Of a stretch of DNA of 64,000 nucleotides, positions 1-12,560 are shown in pieces. The stretch is from Diploscapter coronatus (lineage: Eukaryota > Nematoda > Chromadorea > Rhabditida > Rhabditidae). The position numbers and the translations under genes are program-made. Each line of letters begins with the position of its first letter. Within the stretch, counting starts at the first letter, position 1. The notes beneath the pieces are model-generated. The model saw nothing but the letters and a program-made list of their open reading frames with translations, ran no database searches and was not told the origin of the DNA. The stretch covers positions 26,311,201 through 26,375,200 of the forward strand of contig OZ038422.1 of NCBI GenBank assembly GCA_964036155.1. The letters run 5' to 3'.

Positions 1-180
1 TGTTCAGAAGAATCGAAAAATGAATATAATTTTATATACAAGAATTTTTCTGTAATATTTGGCAACATTTTAGGCGAAAAATTCTGACTTGTGATCGAAA
101 AATTAAGATCTTTTTGTTCAAGCATAGGCATTTTTCATGGTATTTTGTCGAAAAGCTAAAATACTTTGAAGTGTTATTAG

Positions 181-355
181 AGAGGATCTCAAAGAGAAAT
201 TATCCCCTAAAAGACAGGTTTTGAGAGATAAGGCGAATTTCGGAGATTCGAAGAAGCAGAGAGGATATGCCATCGGCAACGAATATCCAATCCACTGTGA
301 TGCAAAACGGTCGCAAGCTGGCATTTGGCATAGCGAGAAGGAGATCACCGACTAG
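181..355 (+). CDS. 3' terminal exon of a truncated plus-strand gene
   Basis: A splice acceptor (gtgttattag) at 180 is followed by an open frame entered with two bases carried over from a missing upstream exon. It runs about 58 codons to TAG at 353-355. The peptide is charged and soluble: it opens EDLKEKLSPKRQ, contains RGYAIGNEYPIHCDAKRSQ and ends SEKEITD. Its codon use is protein-like, while the opposite strand over the same bases gives only a poorly composed reading. The rest of the gene lies left of the window or in the first 180 bases, where I see no second exon. I do not recognise the family. Confidence 0.5.
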
Positions 356-878
356 CATATCTACCCATGAGATTTTGTATTGATTTATCGATTTTTAAAA
401 CTGACCTTCACTAATTTTTTTGGTAGAAAATAAACCTTTATTCAACTTTATATAAATAAAGGGTTGATACCCGTCATTTATCTCCAATTTTATATTAATA
501 AAAGCTAATCTCCACTTAACTTTTCACATAAAATTCATTATTTCGTCAACTAATTTGGTTTGAATGATACTCTTCTGCTACTCTATTATGCTATTCTTGT
601 TATGAATCACACCATTGTTGTTTCTCGTAGTATTTAATAGTCGTCATTATTCTGTCTTTCTCTATTTTTTTCTTTTCCCAGACTATTTCTCCACTAGACA
701 TATCGTTACAGGGTTCCTTTCTTATATCTGAGATGAAGCATGACATTTTTCTTTCTCTGACTTTTTCGCTCTTATTTTTCGATGATATTTCTCTTTTCTC
801 AATGCCATCTGATTCTTATTCACACAGAAAATCCACACAATTTCCCATTTCGTTTTTCCGATTCATGCCAATTTTCAG
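356..878. other. Intergenic DNA; probable 3' UTR and upstream region
   Basis: AT-rich sequence with no convincing exon on either strand. It presumably holds the 3' UTR of the gene ending at 355 and the 5' flank of the EF-hand gene. It ends in a pyrimidine-rich tract and TTTTCAG directly before the ATG at 879, which looks like a trans-splice acceptor. Confidence 0.5.
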
Positions 879-1923
879 ATGATACGTCTCATACTTTTGG
901 CGTTACCAATTGGCATTTTGTCACTGGTACCAACCAACGAAAATGGTAACCTTTTAGTATCCCTAGCATTTGAGTAACTTTTACAGTTTCAGTGACCCCT
1001 TTCGACAACGTGGACTCAGATCATAACGGAGAGGTGGATTTTACCGAGTTCGAAAATTGGTTCAGAGTCAACTCCCCGAAACCCAATAATCAGGAGGCTA
1101 AAAGTGGGACTTTAAAGAGATATATGAAATCCCATGGGTATATTAGATTCCTTGATATATAAAATCCCAGGACTCTTCCGGAAATTCGACGTCGACAATA
1201 ATGACAAACTGGACATCACCGAATTTGTTCCCTTGGCCTTTGAGTTAAGCAAGAAGCCCATTGATACCGAGCAGGCTATCTTCAGAGTAAGGATATATGA
1301 AATCAGGATATATTGAATCTTTTTAGCAATTGGATCTGAACCAGGACAGTGTTGTTGATCTCCAAGAAGCAGCGTTAGCTAGAAAACGCATGGACGGAGG
1401 GTGACTAGCTCCATCTAATTACTTAATTAAATGAGTTAATTAGGATAATTGACGGCCTGTTAGCTGTTGCGGATATTAATAAAGACGGTCAACTAACTTG
1501 GAAGGAATTCACCGCTCAGCTCGAATTTAACAGACCCCAGCAGCAGGTCAGGTGAATATGACGTCATCTGAGATGATGTCACAAAAGTATGATGACGTTA
1601 ACTGTTTTAGCTGGACGCCAACCGGGAAGTAGCGCTGAAGCTGCTAGCATTCATCGATACTGACGCCGATAATAAGCTTTCCCCAAAAGAAGTCTACAAG
1701 TTTGCAAGTCAAGGAGCGACGGTAAAACGACGCTTCTTTTTAAAGAACACCTTTCCATTTGCGCCTTTTTAAATTTCAGATTTCTGAGCGAGAGGTGATG
1801 AACGTCTTTTTGGTGTTAGATACAAATCGTGACGCTGTGTTGGATTTGAGTGAAATCGAGAAAATTCCGTCTTCCATCATCGAGCTCTTGCAAATTAACG
1901 TCGAACCTCCTAAGACTGTCTAA
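879..1923 (+). CDS. Secreted six-EF-hand calcium-binding protein
   Basis: Seven exons (879-945, 993-1103, 1171-1286, 1327-1400, 1444-1546, 1611-1721, 1780-1923) join in frame to about 241 residues. The N-terminus (MIRLILLALPIGILSL) is a signal peptide. Six EF-hand loops follow: DVDSDHNGEVDF, DVDNNDKLDITE, DLNQDSVVDLQE, DINKDGQLTWKE, DTDADNKLSPKE and DTNRDAVLDLSE. Several are canonical; the third and sixth lack the usual glycine. Signal peptide plus six EF hands recalls the CREC (calumenin/reticulocalbin) proteins. It is shorter than the usual roughly 315 residues, however, and ends PPKTV with no HDEL/HEEL retention signal, so it is probably secreted. The start is chosen because TTTCAG abuts the ATG. 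Introns 2 and 3 are largely made of the GGATATATGAAATCC word. No operon partner is evident. Confidence 0.85.
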
Positions 1924-2008
1924 AAGGCGTCATTTAATTTAGTGATGTCATAACTCCATTCTATCGATTTTTAAAACTTTATGACATCGCTAAATATTAA
2001 CGCCTTTT
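1923..2008 (+). other. Inverted repeat just after the EF-hand stop codon
   Basis: Arms at about 1923-1952 and 1979-2008 are near-complementary (AAAGGCGTCATTTAATTTAG against CTAAATATTAACGCCTTTT, plus GATGTCATAA against TTATGACATC). They would fold into a roughly 30-bp stem with a 26-base loop in the 3' UTR. It could be a small palindromic insertion or an RNA structure; nothing in the sequence decides. Confidence 0.6.
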
Positions 2009-2113
2009 CATTTAACTTTTCACAATTCTATTGATTTTTGTGTTTTCTTGTTTTACGGGCAATATTTCTGTACATATTAGGTCAAATTATTTATACTTAT
2101 CGGAAAAGAAACC

Positions 2114-4094
2114 TCAAAGATATCTAAGAAAGACTTGCGTAATAGCGTGCCTTCTCCTGAAAGTTATTTATATTTTAGTTTTTTAATCAAATAAATTAAC
2201 TTTTATTTTGAATATGAATCACTATTGCGCTTAAATATATTTAAATTTAGTTTTAACCAATTTTAAAAATAAAATAATTTTAAGATTTGAATTTATGTTT
2301 ATCTTAACTTTATATTTTACTTTTTAATTCAAATACATGAATTTTATACCTGATCCACCACCGATATAACGCCCGTGCGAAGAAAGGCCATGATAATGCC
2401 AAAAGAAAGAAGGGTAGCATTCGAAAAACCCGCATGAAATATGAAAGAGGGGAGGGGCGGGGCTGAAAGTTAGCATAAGTTTTAAATCTCACAATTAGAT
2501 ATATTGAAATGATAATTAGCTTTATTGCTAAACTTCATTTCATATAGTGGTAGAAATTTATAATTAGAACACATTCAGGACAGTCGTTAATTAAATTGCA
2601 TGTTAATTACTTTGATTATAATAAAGTTACCTTAATCAGTCTTGATAATAATCTAATAACGATCCTCAATTGAAGAGTATTAGTCTGTTCGATTTCCAAA
2701 AGTTGCCGACTCAAAATGAATAACTGATCATTCAACTGTACTAGCACGGAATGGTTGATTAGTTCTTGAATCTGAAAATTAAGAAAAACGATACTTTTTA
2801 TTCTTTAAGTTTACCGCATATGAATGGTCCCTATGCAGAATCACGGGGGATTCCGTTCTATCATTCGGAGTTTTAGATTTAGAATCGTCTTCGTGGGATG
2901 GACCTGAACTAAACTGGTCTTCATGGTGTCATGATCAAGGATAGTTTCAGAAAACGATTTGCATATTTGGGGACTATAATATCGACCTATGATTAAGAAT
3001 AGATCTAGAAAACTTATATAATCACTGATTTAAAAAATATAATACCCGGTGGCGCGTCCAATTCTCTCTCATCAACCCTTTCCAGACTCGATCCGGTTGA
3101 GCTAGATTGACAGGAATTTCCATTCCCGGATCTTCTTGGCGATACCGTTATCGGGGGTTGAAGGAATAGAGGCTGATTTCTGATCCTAAATTTATAGATT
3201 AGATTTTAAAATTTTAACCGAAAGTGCAATTTTTGATGTGCACTTATACAATGGCGAGCAAAAGTTTCGCACCACCGCTATAATTTTACTGGAGAAAAGG
3301 TTCGAAAATAAAATTTCTGCACGTTTACTATGAAAATAATTATGCAACTTGTTTTAAAGTTAGAAATTGCCTTTATCTTAGAATATTTGATCAGTTTATC
3401 CTATGGTTGAAACAGTTTTCTTCAAAGTTAGAGATGGGTTGAAAATTTTGATTTTCCTTAACTAAGGAAAACAAACTTGATGGTTTTCAGTTAAGCCCTA
3501 TCAAATTTGATACAGATTTTTTCATAGAATAGTTTTAGTATATAAAGGATACACGTACTGGGCATTAAATAAGGAAAAACTAGACTCCGTACCTAAATCA
3601 CATGGGCTTGTGGAATTTTTTGAAACCGGTCAACTTTTGACTTTTTCGACTGAATTTTTTTCAAAAATTGATCGAGTCGGGATAAAACTCGGCAGATATT
3701 CATGATATATTCACCCTAATATGTATATAAAATTTCAGTCGAGCTGGCGCACTACATGGTTGTAAGCCAGCAACATATCAAAGTGTAGAGATGATGCAAA
3801 ACTTTTGCTAGCCATTGTAGTGCAGGATTTTAATTTATCGATTTATTCTAGATATAAATCGTAGGTTCATGTTTTAAAACTGTACTTTAAGTGCATGACA
3901 TGGTATTTTGAGGGGAATATTATGACGAAATTAAACACTTTAATTTTAGATGATAAGATTTACCTTTCTCGTTTTTTAACGAGTAATTTGCCTTCTTCGA
4001 TTAAATCCAGATCGTGCGGATCTTCGACGCAGGATTCATATTCATCATCGAATAAATTTGACGGCGGAGTATGGGAGGAAAACGAGGATTCCAT
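2114..4094 (-). CDS. Tail-anchored membrane protein, about 218 residues
   Basis: Six minus-strand exons (4094-3964, 3185-3046, 2903-2815, 2771-2631, 2462-2350, 2156-2114) keep frame from MESSFSSHTPPS to the stop at 2114-2116. The N-terminal half is acidic and serine-rich, i.e. probably disordered and cytosolic. A helical stretch in exon 4 (LLEIEQTNTLQLRIVIRLL) resembles a coiled coil. It is followed by one C-terminal transmembrane segment (MLPFFLLALSWPFFARALY) and a short basic tail (RWWIRRRHAITQVFLRYL). That layout is a tail anchor for the ER, peroxisome or mitochondrial outer membrane. The anchor recalls those of ACBD4/5-like proteins, but there is no acyl-CoA-binding domain, so I do not assign a family. 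The 778-base first intron contains a mariner-like element. Confidence 0.75.
3249..3817. mobile_element. Non-autonomous Tc1/mariner-like element in an intron
   Basis: Terminal inverted repeats of about 30 bases: the left end reads CAATGGCGAGCAAAAGTTTC and the right end, reverse-complemented, CAATGGCTAGCAAAAGTTTT. TA flanks both ends (3247-3248 and 3818-3819), as expected for a Tc1/mariner target duplication. The 569-base interior has no transposase frame that I can see. It lies in the first intron of the tail-anchored protein gene. Confidence 0.7.
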
Positions 4095-4369
4095 TTATCT
4101 AATGAAGTGAAAGTAAAATTCTAAAATTGAAATATTCCAAAATCGACGAATTTAAAAAAAGAAGATAATCTTTATAAAATAAGATAGGAAAATCAATGTA
4201 AGACTGAGAATTTATCATCGTGATATTGAAAATTCAAAAATTTCGATTTTCATATAAAAGGTGGCTGCCTCTAAGAGACAAGGGTAATGATAACAATCCG
4301 TAACGAGTGCACTTCTCAGGCTACACTGTGGTCTCGAGGTAAAACACACGAATTATGATTGATTTTTTA

Positions 4370-4700
4370 GAAGACTCGATCCCGCCGAAATATCGATTTT
4401 CACAAAAATCGGAAGGAAAGAAAAGAGTGCAATAGAATTGTATAAAAGGTTAGGTCAAATAGTGCGCCTTATGCTAAGATATTTATTGATTTTTTTCGGT
4501 AATACTTTTATAAAATCACAGATTTATTGGCAAGATACAATTTAATTTTGATCAAGGCAAGAAAACTGCTTTTCAGACTATTTGTACAATTTTTCACGCT
4601 GATTCTCATGGTGTTATCCGTTTTTTCAGTTTTTTTTTTCGGATTTTCTCTATGAAATTGGTATAAATGCAGGTCGGGACCTCGATATTCGAATTCTCCA
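4370..4700. repeat. Dispersed repeat, copy A
   Basis: Bases 4467-4700 match 12743-12978 almost perfectly; the only difference I noticed is a 2-base insertion in the other copy. The upstream part (4370-4570) also matches 14749-14949 with about 10-15% visible mismatches. It holds TTTTTTT tracts and no real gene. The small open frames on both strands are chance. Confidence 0.85.
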
Positions 4701-5040
4701 GGTAATTCTGCATCTTATACGCCAAAAATAAAGACCGAAAAAGGGGGACACCAATAACATTACTATCGCACCAAAGTTGGGGATCCAAAAACTGAAATTT
4801 CAATTTTGAGGGTTAGACCCCACAATATGTCTCTTACGAGTTTTCCGAGAAAATATCCTTGTTAGTCTAAAAAGGACTTAGTTGTGCGGAAATACGGGAC
4901 ACTTCACTTTGAACTGAATCATTATGAGTTTCAAACAAGAATTGTTAAGAATAATAAAACAACGAAGAATAGTCGAAAAACGTTGAACGTTGATTTACGA
5001 TAGAATGAATCTTTTACTATGGTAATTGAAATTTTAACTG
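4701..5040. other. No gene seen
   Basis: AT-rich sequence between the dispersed repeat and the receptor-like fragment. No splice-bounded open frame or repeat was recognised. Confidence 0.4.
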
Positions 5041-5421
5041 GCAGTTAAATTTTCGTTTAATTGCCGTAGTTCAACTCATTTGGGTCTCACCCATGAGTAC
5101 AATGCTGAAAATCGCTTGAAGAATGACCCAGTGTATCGATTTTATGAAGAAAAAAGTACCGGTCAAATCGAGGAGTCAAACTTTGAAACGTTTTTGACCA
5201 TAACTCTCGATGCATCAATCCCTTTTTCAAGTTGCTGTTCGCATGATAAGCGACTTCGTAGCCGCTTTCGAATGATATATAATATAAATAGGTTTCCGGA
5301 AATTTTCAGGTCTCACTTTGGATCGGTACTGTGTTCTTGCGATACGCTCAATCTTCGGCTTTTTCCGTATCAAAACTCATCGAACATTACTGGTATTTTA
5401 AGTGCAACTAGAAATTTGTAA
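5041..5421 (+). pseudogene. Possible fragment of a seven-helix receptor
   Basis: After an acceptor (GAAATTTTCAG, ending at 5309) one frame reads LTLDRYCVLAIRSIFGFF and then hits a stop after about 30 codons. A DRY motif followed by a hydrophobic turn is the end of transmembrane helix 3 in rhodopsin-class receptors. The open frame just upstream (5080-5310: HEYNAENRLKNDPVYRFYEE) is protein-like but not receptor-like and is in a different frame. With no helix 1-2 or 4-7 nearby this would be a relic. The likeness rests on about ten residues and may be chance. Confidence 0.25.
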
Positions 5422-6239
5422 AAAAAAAAATGTGGCTTCTTTGAAGCTGGAATATGAAGCAGTGTGCCTTCAAATCTCATAATATTTCTTGAGGGCCAGC
5501 TAAATATGTCTGAAAGGCGGATGTTTAAGGGTTGATTAATTGTTGGAAAGGAATAAATCCGTTGCTAAAATTCGAAAGGTCCAGCAACTAGCGTACAGAC
5601 AGCATTCCCCTTATTCTAATATCACTAGAAATTCGTTAAACTTCTGCCCACTTCACCGGGCAATCAAGGAGTATTATACGTTAATAAAGCTAGTATAATA
5701 TTCCAAACAGCTAAAGAGGGCTGGTGTAATCCGAAATGTTCGTATTGTGATTGACAATACGATAAGAATCATGTTAGAAAATATTTCGAAATTTGAATAT
5801 CTTGAATTATTCTTTCCTAATTTTGTTATTGGTTCTAGTGTGCTTTTAAAAATATATTATCGATAATTTTATTAGGAAATTTCTTTGTTAAGCTTTTCAT
5901 TTTTTTGCTATGAATTTAAATATTTTTATGGTTTGGAGAAATAAATGGATTTAATCTAGAAACTTGCACGAATTTATCAATTTTCAGTGTTTTTAATAAA
6001 GTTGGTGGGTAAGTCGGTGTTTTTTATCCATGTTGCAAAGCGGCTCGTATAGAGAAGGACGTGGTCAGCCATAGCTAAAGAGGAGAGTCGAGTGTATGCA
6101 ACATAATTCTCGAAAGATGTATAGACACGAATGAAGATGGGTAAAAATTAATGCAATTTTTCAAAAATCAAACGAGCAAAAATGAAATTCGAAAGGAAAA
6201 CTTTTCTTGATAGAACAAATTTTGCTCAAAAAAGTCGCT
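5422..6239. other. No gene seen
   Basis: AT-rich sequence with no splice-bounded open frame that I would defend on either strand, and no recognised repeat. Confidence 0.4.
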
Positions 6240-9200
6240 TCTGATGTTGTCGATCCGAATGTATCCCGTTTCGAGCCATTTTTCTGGTTCGTCTAAAAAA
6301 ATCTTAAATATAAAAAATTGTTTAAAACATAAATAATTCGACTTTTCTTAAAATAACTAATGATCCGGAGATGGCCTGAACGCCAATACAAATTGGGAAA
6401 AGCATGGCATTTTAAAATGAGAACGTTCTAAAATTAGCAGATTTTTGCTCGAACGCGGCGAGGAAGAGGCAGTTTTGATGGCCTGTCTCAGCTGGACTCG
6501 GTTAGTTTTAAGGTAGAGATGCTCCGTGAAGATGTCCTGCTCGGCGTTGCACAGCGAGAAGCGTATCGGATCGAATGATAGCTTCAAATTTGAAACACCC
6601 CTTTCTCGCAATTTAAGGGATTTTTTTTAAAATACCAAAACGCAGGTTTTTTTTCAAACAATTCCAGAAAGAAATCAGTATATTCAAGAATGTGTTAAAA
6701 TATCAATGTTTCAACAATTTCTAAAAAAAAAATACTCTTTCAAATATCCTCAAAAATTACATGAAATCACGATAAATCATTCTTTTCTCCTGAAAATCAT
6801 ATCAAATTTTACAAAATATAGGCCCACTAGTTTGCACCCTTTTTGGAGAATAGCACGGGAAAATAAAGAAAAGAAGTGGAACTACGAGGCCCAAAATATA
6901 TTCGTAAAGTATACGAGTTAAATATTTTGGCAGTTACTAAATGGCGGAGTCTTTTCCACACTATTTCTTTCAAATTTCATCCTCTCGTCTATCCTTAACT
7001 ATATTCGCTCCGCGCATTTAGTAATTTCCAAGTATTTTTTATTTAAAAAAAAAAAACATCAAAAATTTCTCGAAACAAAAGCCAATCGGATTTGTTCGTT
7101 CCCATCAGTCAGGGTCATTTTGACCATTTTCGCGAGTGTTTCAGCTCGATCCAGCAGAGCGTAGTTCAGCGAGAGCACTTTGAAGAGCTGCAAGTAATTT
7201 AATTATCCATAATTATCTCGAAGTTAATTGCCTCCTAACTACTTCAATCTAATTATTCCGAATAACAATCTCGAAGTAAATTGCCCCAATTATTTTACTT
7301 AATTGCTCCCTCATTACCTGTTTAATTGCCTTCAGTTTGACAGAGAAATTCTTGCGTTCCAAGCACGTTTGCATCCACTTTGCCTGCTCTTTCAGAATCT
7401 CCAGATTCCGATCTGACTGAAAAAACATCATTTTTTTTCAAAGAAATCGAATTTTCAAAAGGATTTTTGCAAAAGAAAGTAGAGATTTACAAATAGTAAT
7501 TTTTGGAAAAAAAAGACATCCAAGCATCTTACTTCTAGGCTATTATCGGGGATCAGAGGGAAGAGCAGACCCAGAACGTGAAGGAACTTCAGGAATGATG
7601 TTGTCACGCATGTTCTGGAAAGAGTTATTCGAATTTCAACCGAAAAGCACTCGGAATTATCACTGTAGAAATGTTCACTTTGAAAGATTTTTAAAAGGCA
7701 TGTACTATAAAATGCCAATTTAGACTTGGATTTTCTTGAAATCTAAAATGTTCTTTTTTCTGAATGTCAACTTCTTCTTTAAAAAATTCCTACCTCATCA
7801 ATTTGTCTGAGCGAAGACTGCTTCGCGGCCAGATACAGTACGCCGTTGAGGTTCGAGCCTTTCGTGAATCGCTTATTGCTAGTGGGAAGCGGCTCCAGAA
7901 TCTGGAATTTGCAATTTTTCGAGAACACCAAATTCTAAAACATCATTTTGTTCTAGAATATCAAATTCCTTTAGAACTGACCTCCGAAAGATTGCTCGAA
8001 ATCGACTCTATCGCATTGATCGCAGCGTCAATGACGGGCCTGGTGATTTCCCTGCCGATAGCCTTCAGTCTCTTCTCGGCCCCGGATGCGTTTTTGCAGG
8101 CTCGGGAATTTCGATTTTTTTTTTGTAATTGTGATTTTTCATTTTTTTAAATCGAAATTAATTTTAGCGAATTTAAAATTTCATGATTTAAAACAATCTT
8201 CAAACTAAACAAAAATTCTTCTAAATTACCTGGCGATCACCTCTCCATAATTGTTCAGATCGTTTTTTGTCAGTCTTCCACCGACGACTTTTGTGACCAA
8301 AATCCTCCAAATGACGGCTTCGCCCAGTTTTGGCACCACGAGGACCGCGAATTTGATTCCTGAATTGTCTTCTTTTAACAACCATTTTTAAACAAAAAAA
8401 AACCCCCGATCATCCTCCGACCTGATTATGGACGACTCGGCAAACGCCTTGAAAAGCAGCTCCAACTTGCAATCTTCCAAGATATCCTCCGAGTGTTTCC
8501 ACACCTCGGTGGCCGCTTTTTCTAGGCAATTATTTTTTTTTGAAGTAGTAAACAAATTGTTTCGTTAAAAATTTCATTCATTTTCACAATGATTCTACAT
8601 TTTTAAATTTGAAATTCACTGCGAGTCAAAACTAAATAAAAAAGAACATTTTGAAGGGCAACTCGTCAATGACTTAACCCCATCGTTTTGCCACATTATC
8701 TATCTTTCCTTCTTTTTCTAACTATAATTTACATTTTGATTAGTTTTCAAAAAACAAAGATAGAAAGTAAATTTAACAAATTGCCGAACCTGCCCCCATT
8801 TTGCCGGCCTTTTCCAACGCATCTTCAATCAGCCTTCTCGCTACAGATCTGTCGTCTGGCTCGGGGGAAGGAAGGCGAGAACTGCCGATCGAGCGTCCGA
8901 ATGGAGTTGAGGCGCAGGTCTATGAGAGAGGATCGAGGGGGGGAGTAAGGTCAAAATTTTTTATTGATTTTTTTTCAAATTTTAAAATGTTCTTTTGTTA
9001 TTTAGTGTTTATTTCTAAAATAGAATAGAAAGATCGATTTTTTTAGACTTTTTATTTTGAAACAAAAAAAATTGACGAGAACTTGCTGCGCTGAGACGAC
9101 ATCAAGGTTGGGGGATCTTCTGAGTCGCTCACGATCTCGGTAAAATCGGACTGGGAGAGCTAAATGTTTTATTACCTAAAACAATATTTTCTACTCGAGT

Positions 9201-12200
9201 AAAATACACCTTTGACCTAGAACTTTTTTCTGGCCTAGCACAAAAATTAGTGTTCTCACCCAAACGAATTATTTGTTTATCATTTTACTTTATTTTCCAT
9301 AAAATTCGATTCTTCAAAATGATAGGTAAATTGTGTCAAATTTTTCGAAAAAAAAAACCCCTCGAAATCTATCAATCCCTATAAAAAGGAGACTCAAGTA
9401 TCTCTAAAATTTGTTTACCTGGGTATTTTGCTGTGAAGATACATATTCCAAGTCCCCGCCGGTTTCATCACGAAAAGCCATCTTCTCCCTGAAAGGCCAT
9501 TGCTCCATGGCTTCTGAAAATTTGAAATGTGAAAATCCACTAGATCACAGATATTTCAGGCATTATCCAGGCCATAACTCCACAAGTGGTTAGCAAAAAC
9601 AAAATTTCAACACATCATTCTATTCTACCACCAAAATAAAAAGGTTAGAAAAGTTTCGGAAACCAAAAACAAAGGTAAAAAAAATCAACAAAAATCCTAA
9701 AAAAAAAAAAAAAGACTTTTTGTTTGGATAAAATTTGCCAAAAATACCATAGAAAACAGCTCAACAAATAGAGGGTTACCAAAAAGGAAACAAATCAACA
9801 GAAGAGAAAAAATCCATTAGAGGAAATGTATTCTTGACGAGTCTCGGCGAAAACCTTGGATATAGAATTTTAGAATCAGGAAAAGTAGAAAGGGTGAATC
9901 TGAAAAGTGCAACTATTGCAAGTTTTTGAAATTCTGCAAAAATAACCGCACACTTTTCATTTTCACAAAAAAATAATCTGACACAATATGTAAGAATACC
10001 GTGATCCTACAAATTTCAAAAGTGTACGCCTACTTTTGAAACCATAAAAATCAAATTAGGAAAACGTGTAAGATTACAGTTATATCCTAACAAGGGTGAA
10101 AAGTGCAGCATTTTTGTAGAAATTTTAAAAAATCTGCAACTGTGCAGCACATTTTTCACTTGTCCTTTCTTCTTCAGTCCTGTCGACAGCGGTATTGCCG
10201 TGGTGCGGCGTTCCGCAATTCGCTCACCAGACTTCGACCGACCGCCGACTATTTCCAACCTGCAAACTGTTTAAATTAAGTACCCCTTTTCAGGCATTAA
10301 TTTGCAATGCAACTCGCTCGAAATAGGATGGGAAATCAAGTGAACAAAAAGATACAATCGCGCTCTTTTAATTTCTCATGTTATTTCGAGCGAGTTGCAA
10401 GAGTTGCATCAGCAACTAACGTCTTAACGAGTCCTAAAGCTTTCTTTACTTTTTTTTTTAAAATTTATTCTTCTATTTAATTAATTTACTTATTTTTTGT
10501 TTGTATTTTCGTATAAAAATTTTAAAAATATGGCATTAGAAATTTTTAAAATTCCGTTAAATTTGAGAAAAAAAAACTCTAAACATCATCTATTTTTCCC
10601 ATCTCTAATCTCTATTCATGAAATCATCAGTGCAAAAAAAAATCAATATCATTGAAAAATCGGGATTTTGTTTAGAAGTTAAAAAAAAATAAAAATCCTT
10701 ACATCCTCCCACTTCTGCTTGTCATTTCTGTCGTCTCTTCTATCATCCCTGCCCCCGTTTGTCTCTGTTGAAGTTCCTGGGTCCTCAATTTCCGAAGTCT
10801 CGGTTGTCTCTGGACGATGGTGGTGCACCACGGAAGTCTTGGCGTGCTGAAGATTTTGATTAATAATTTTTATTCAAACAAATCACTTTAATCTCGAATT
10901 CATACTTATTATGAAATTTTTGCAAATCGTTTACCCTGCGGTCCGTCGCGATCGAAATGCCTGTTCGGAGCGGAGCCCGGGCCAATGGAACCATCCTCTG
11001 CTTGCTGAAAACAACCAAGAAATTGAAATTACTTGTCTTTCTTCGAAATTTTTCTCACGTCTCACAAGTTTTCAAGTAAAATGACGTTTATTGGCTTTCA
11101 TTTGTATTCGTACTTTTTGTTTTCTGCACCCCCCACCCACTTTTTGAGGAGAGAGTAAGGAAGGAAGGTAGGAGAAAAGAAAAGTGGGCGTAGAATACAG
11201 GAAGCTCTGTACTTTTCAACAAAAAATTGAAAAAATAAATCAAAATTAAAGCAAAAAACCCGCGATGACTTTTTCGAAGTTGTCCTTGAGCTCACCCTGG
11301 GTCTGCTCCATGAAGCTGAGCGCGTCCTCCTTCACATGCGCCCACATCTTCCACAGCTTGACTTGGCGCTCTTGCGCGGCACTAAAAGTTTTCCATTTTT
11401 GAAACAAACAACATTTTTAAAGGAAATTCTTCAAAGCCTGTTCTTTCAAAAACTCCCATTTCTGCTTACCGATGACATATCCCGAGGCCAGGTTGGGGAT
11501 GACGAATCGAATGGTCTTCCTGCCCTCCGCCTGCTCGCGAATCATCGCTTGAATCGCCAATTCGGCGAGGCGCAACTGCAACAAAATCAATATTTATAGA
11601 TTTTATATAATCTTCGAATAGTTTTTTCTTACTTTTTAAATATCAACCCGTTAGCAAGGCACCTTCCTAATTATCACAACTCATCCGAAAAATGTTTGAA
11701 GCACATTTCATTTTTTAAATCGAATTTTATCATTTTTTTTATTTTTAAGGGTTATCCAACCTTCTTATCATGAGCGAAAATCTGGACGAAGTGATGCATT
11801 TTGGAGCCGTCGCCCCTTCCTCCTCTCTGTTGTCGTTGCCATTCTCTCCCATTCCTGAAAATTTTCGCATTTTTCAATTAGCTAAAAATTGTTTAGTTTT
11901 TTTTTTTTTATTTTGGAACTTGTGGTTTTAAAAATGAAGGTAATTTTTCCTCGTTCCTAAAGTTATTGATTTTTCAAAAGTCGATATTTTAAGATCCTGA
12001 ATTCAGGCAACGAGTTCGGTGTTGCTCGTATTGAGCCCGGCTCCATATCTGAGCTCGCCGTCTGTCAGCTTGAGCAGCAGCTCCATGCTCGTCTGGAAAT
12101 AAAAATATTTAAAAAATAATAAATCAAAATAGGATTTTTAAAGAAATCATGAAAATTCATAAAATTTGAAGAAATCGATTCCTTTTTTTTAATTTTTGTA

Positions 12201-12560
12201 TCTGAGTTTCCTTCTCGATAGCCCTCAAATTTCTGCCACATTTCCAAACACGAGGCCGATAATCCCCAGCGGGGTTGGCACCATCTGTGCAGCATTTTCT
12301 TGTCTAAAAAAGGAATTTTAAAAAAGTGAGATTTTTGACCAGGAAATGGTATTTCCGATATCTCGCTTGAACAGCTTCATGAAGACAGAGATTTTGAACG
12401 ATTCTGATAAAGCAAAATAAAAAAATAACGACTTCAACGAGAAAATCGAGAGAAATGAGCGAAAATAAAAGAAACCAATACTGAAATGGAAGAGAGTGCA
12501 GAGAAAAGAGAGGCGGCGAGCGGCACAGTACCTTTTGCAGATAGGCCACGCCCCTTTCCC
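6240..12560 (-). CDS. Unresolved multi-exon locus (one or more genes)
   Basis: At least seventeen minus-strand blocks have protein-like composition and plausible splice borders. From 5' to 3' they include LSASCLEMWQKFEGYREG (about 12300-12205), MELLLKLTDGELRYGAGL (12094-12010), HHFVQIFAHDKK and LRLAELAIQAMIREQAEGRK (11815-11470), QVKLWKMWAHVKEDALSFM (11380-11275), a serine/acidic linker (10848-10703), EQWPFREKMAFRDETGGD (9510-9419), RSVARRLIEDALEKAGKM (8930-8790), DCKLELLFKAFAES (8520-8422), FAVLVVPKLGEAVIWRILV (8360-8230), EITRPVIDAAINAI (8103-7982), LQLFKVLSLNYALLDRAE (7195-7099) and a tail around 6290-6240. The content is mostly helical and soluble. Several joins break frame (about 11470/11380, 9080/8930, 8230/8103), and TGA at 12003-12005 may end a separate upstream gene. 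I recognise no family. It could be two genes, a decaying gene, or sequence with small indels. Confidence 0.45.
9600..10150. other. Long intron within the unresolved locus
   Basis: A-rich sequence with long A runs (9700-9715), no open frame and no recognised repeat. If the flanking blocks belong to one transcript this is an intron of about 600 bases. Confidence 0.35.
11131..11195. repeat. Short palindromic repeat, copy 1
   Basis: CCCACCCACTTTTTGAGGAG near the left end and AAAGTGGGCG near the right share core and spacing with the element at 30644-30712. That includes the shared internal GAGGAGAGAGTAAGG and GGAAGGTAGG words. The inverted ends are more decayed here. Confidence 0.6.

Noticed and set aside
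2350..2462. ACBD5-type peroxisomal acyl-CoA-binding protein
   Set aside because: The tail anchor is similar in style, but no acyl-CoA-binding domain is encoded in the six exons.
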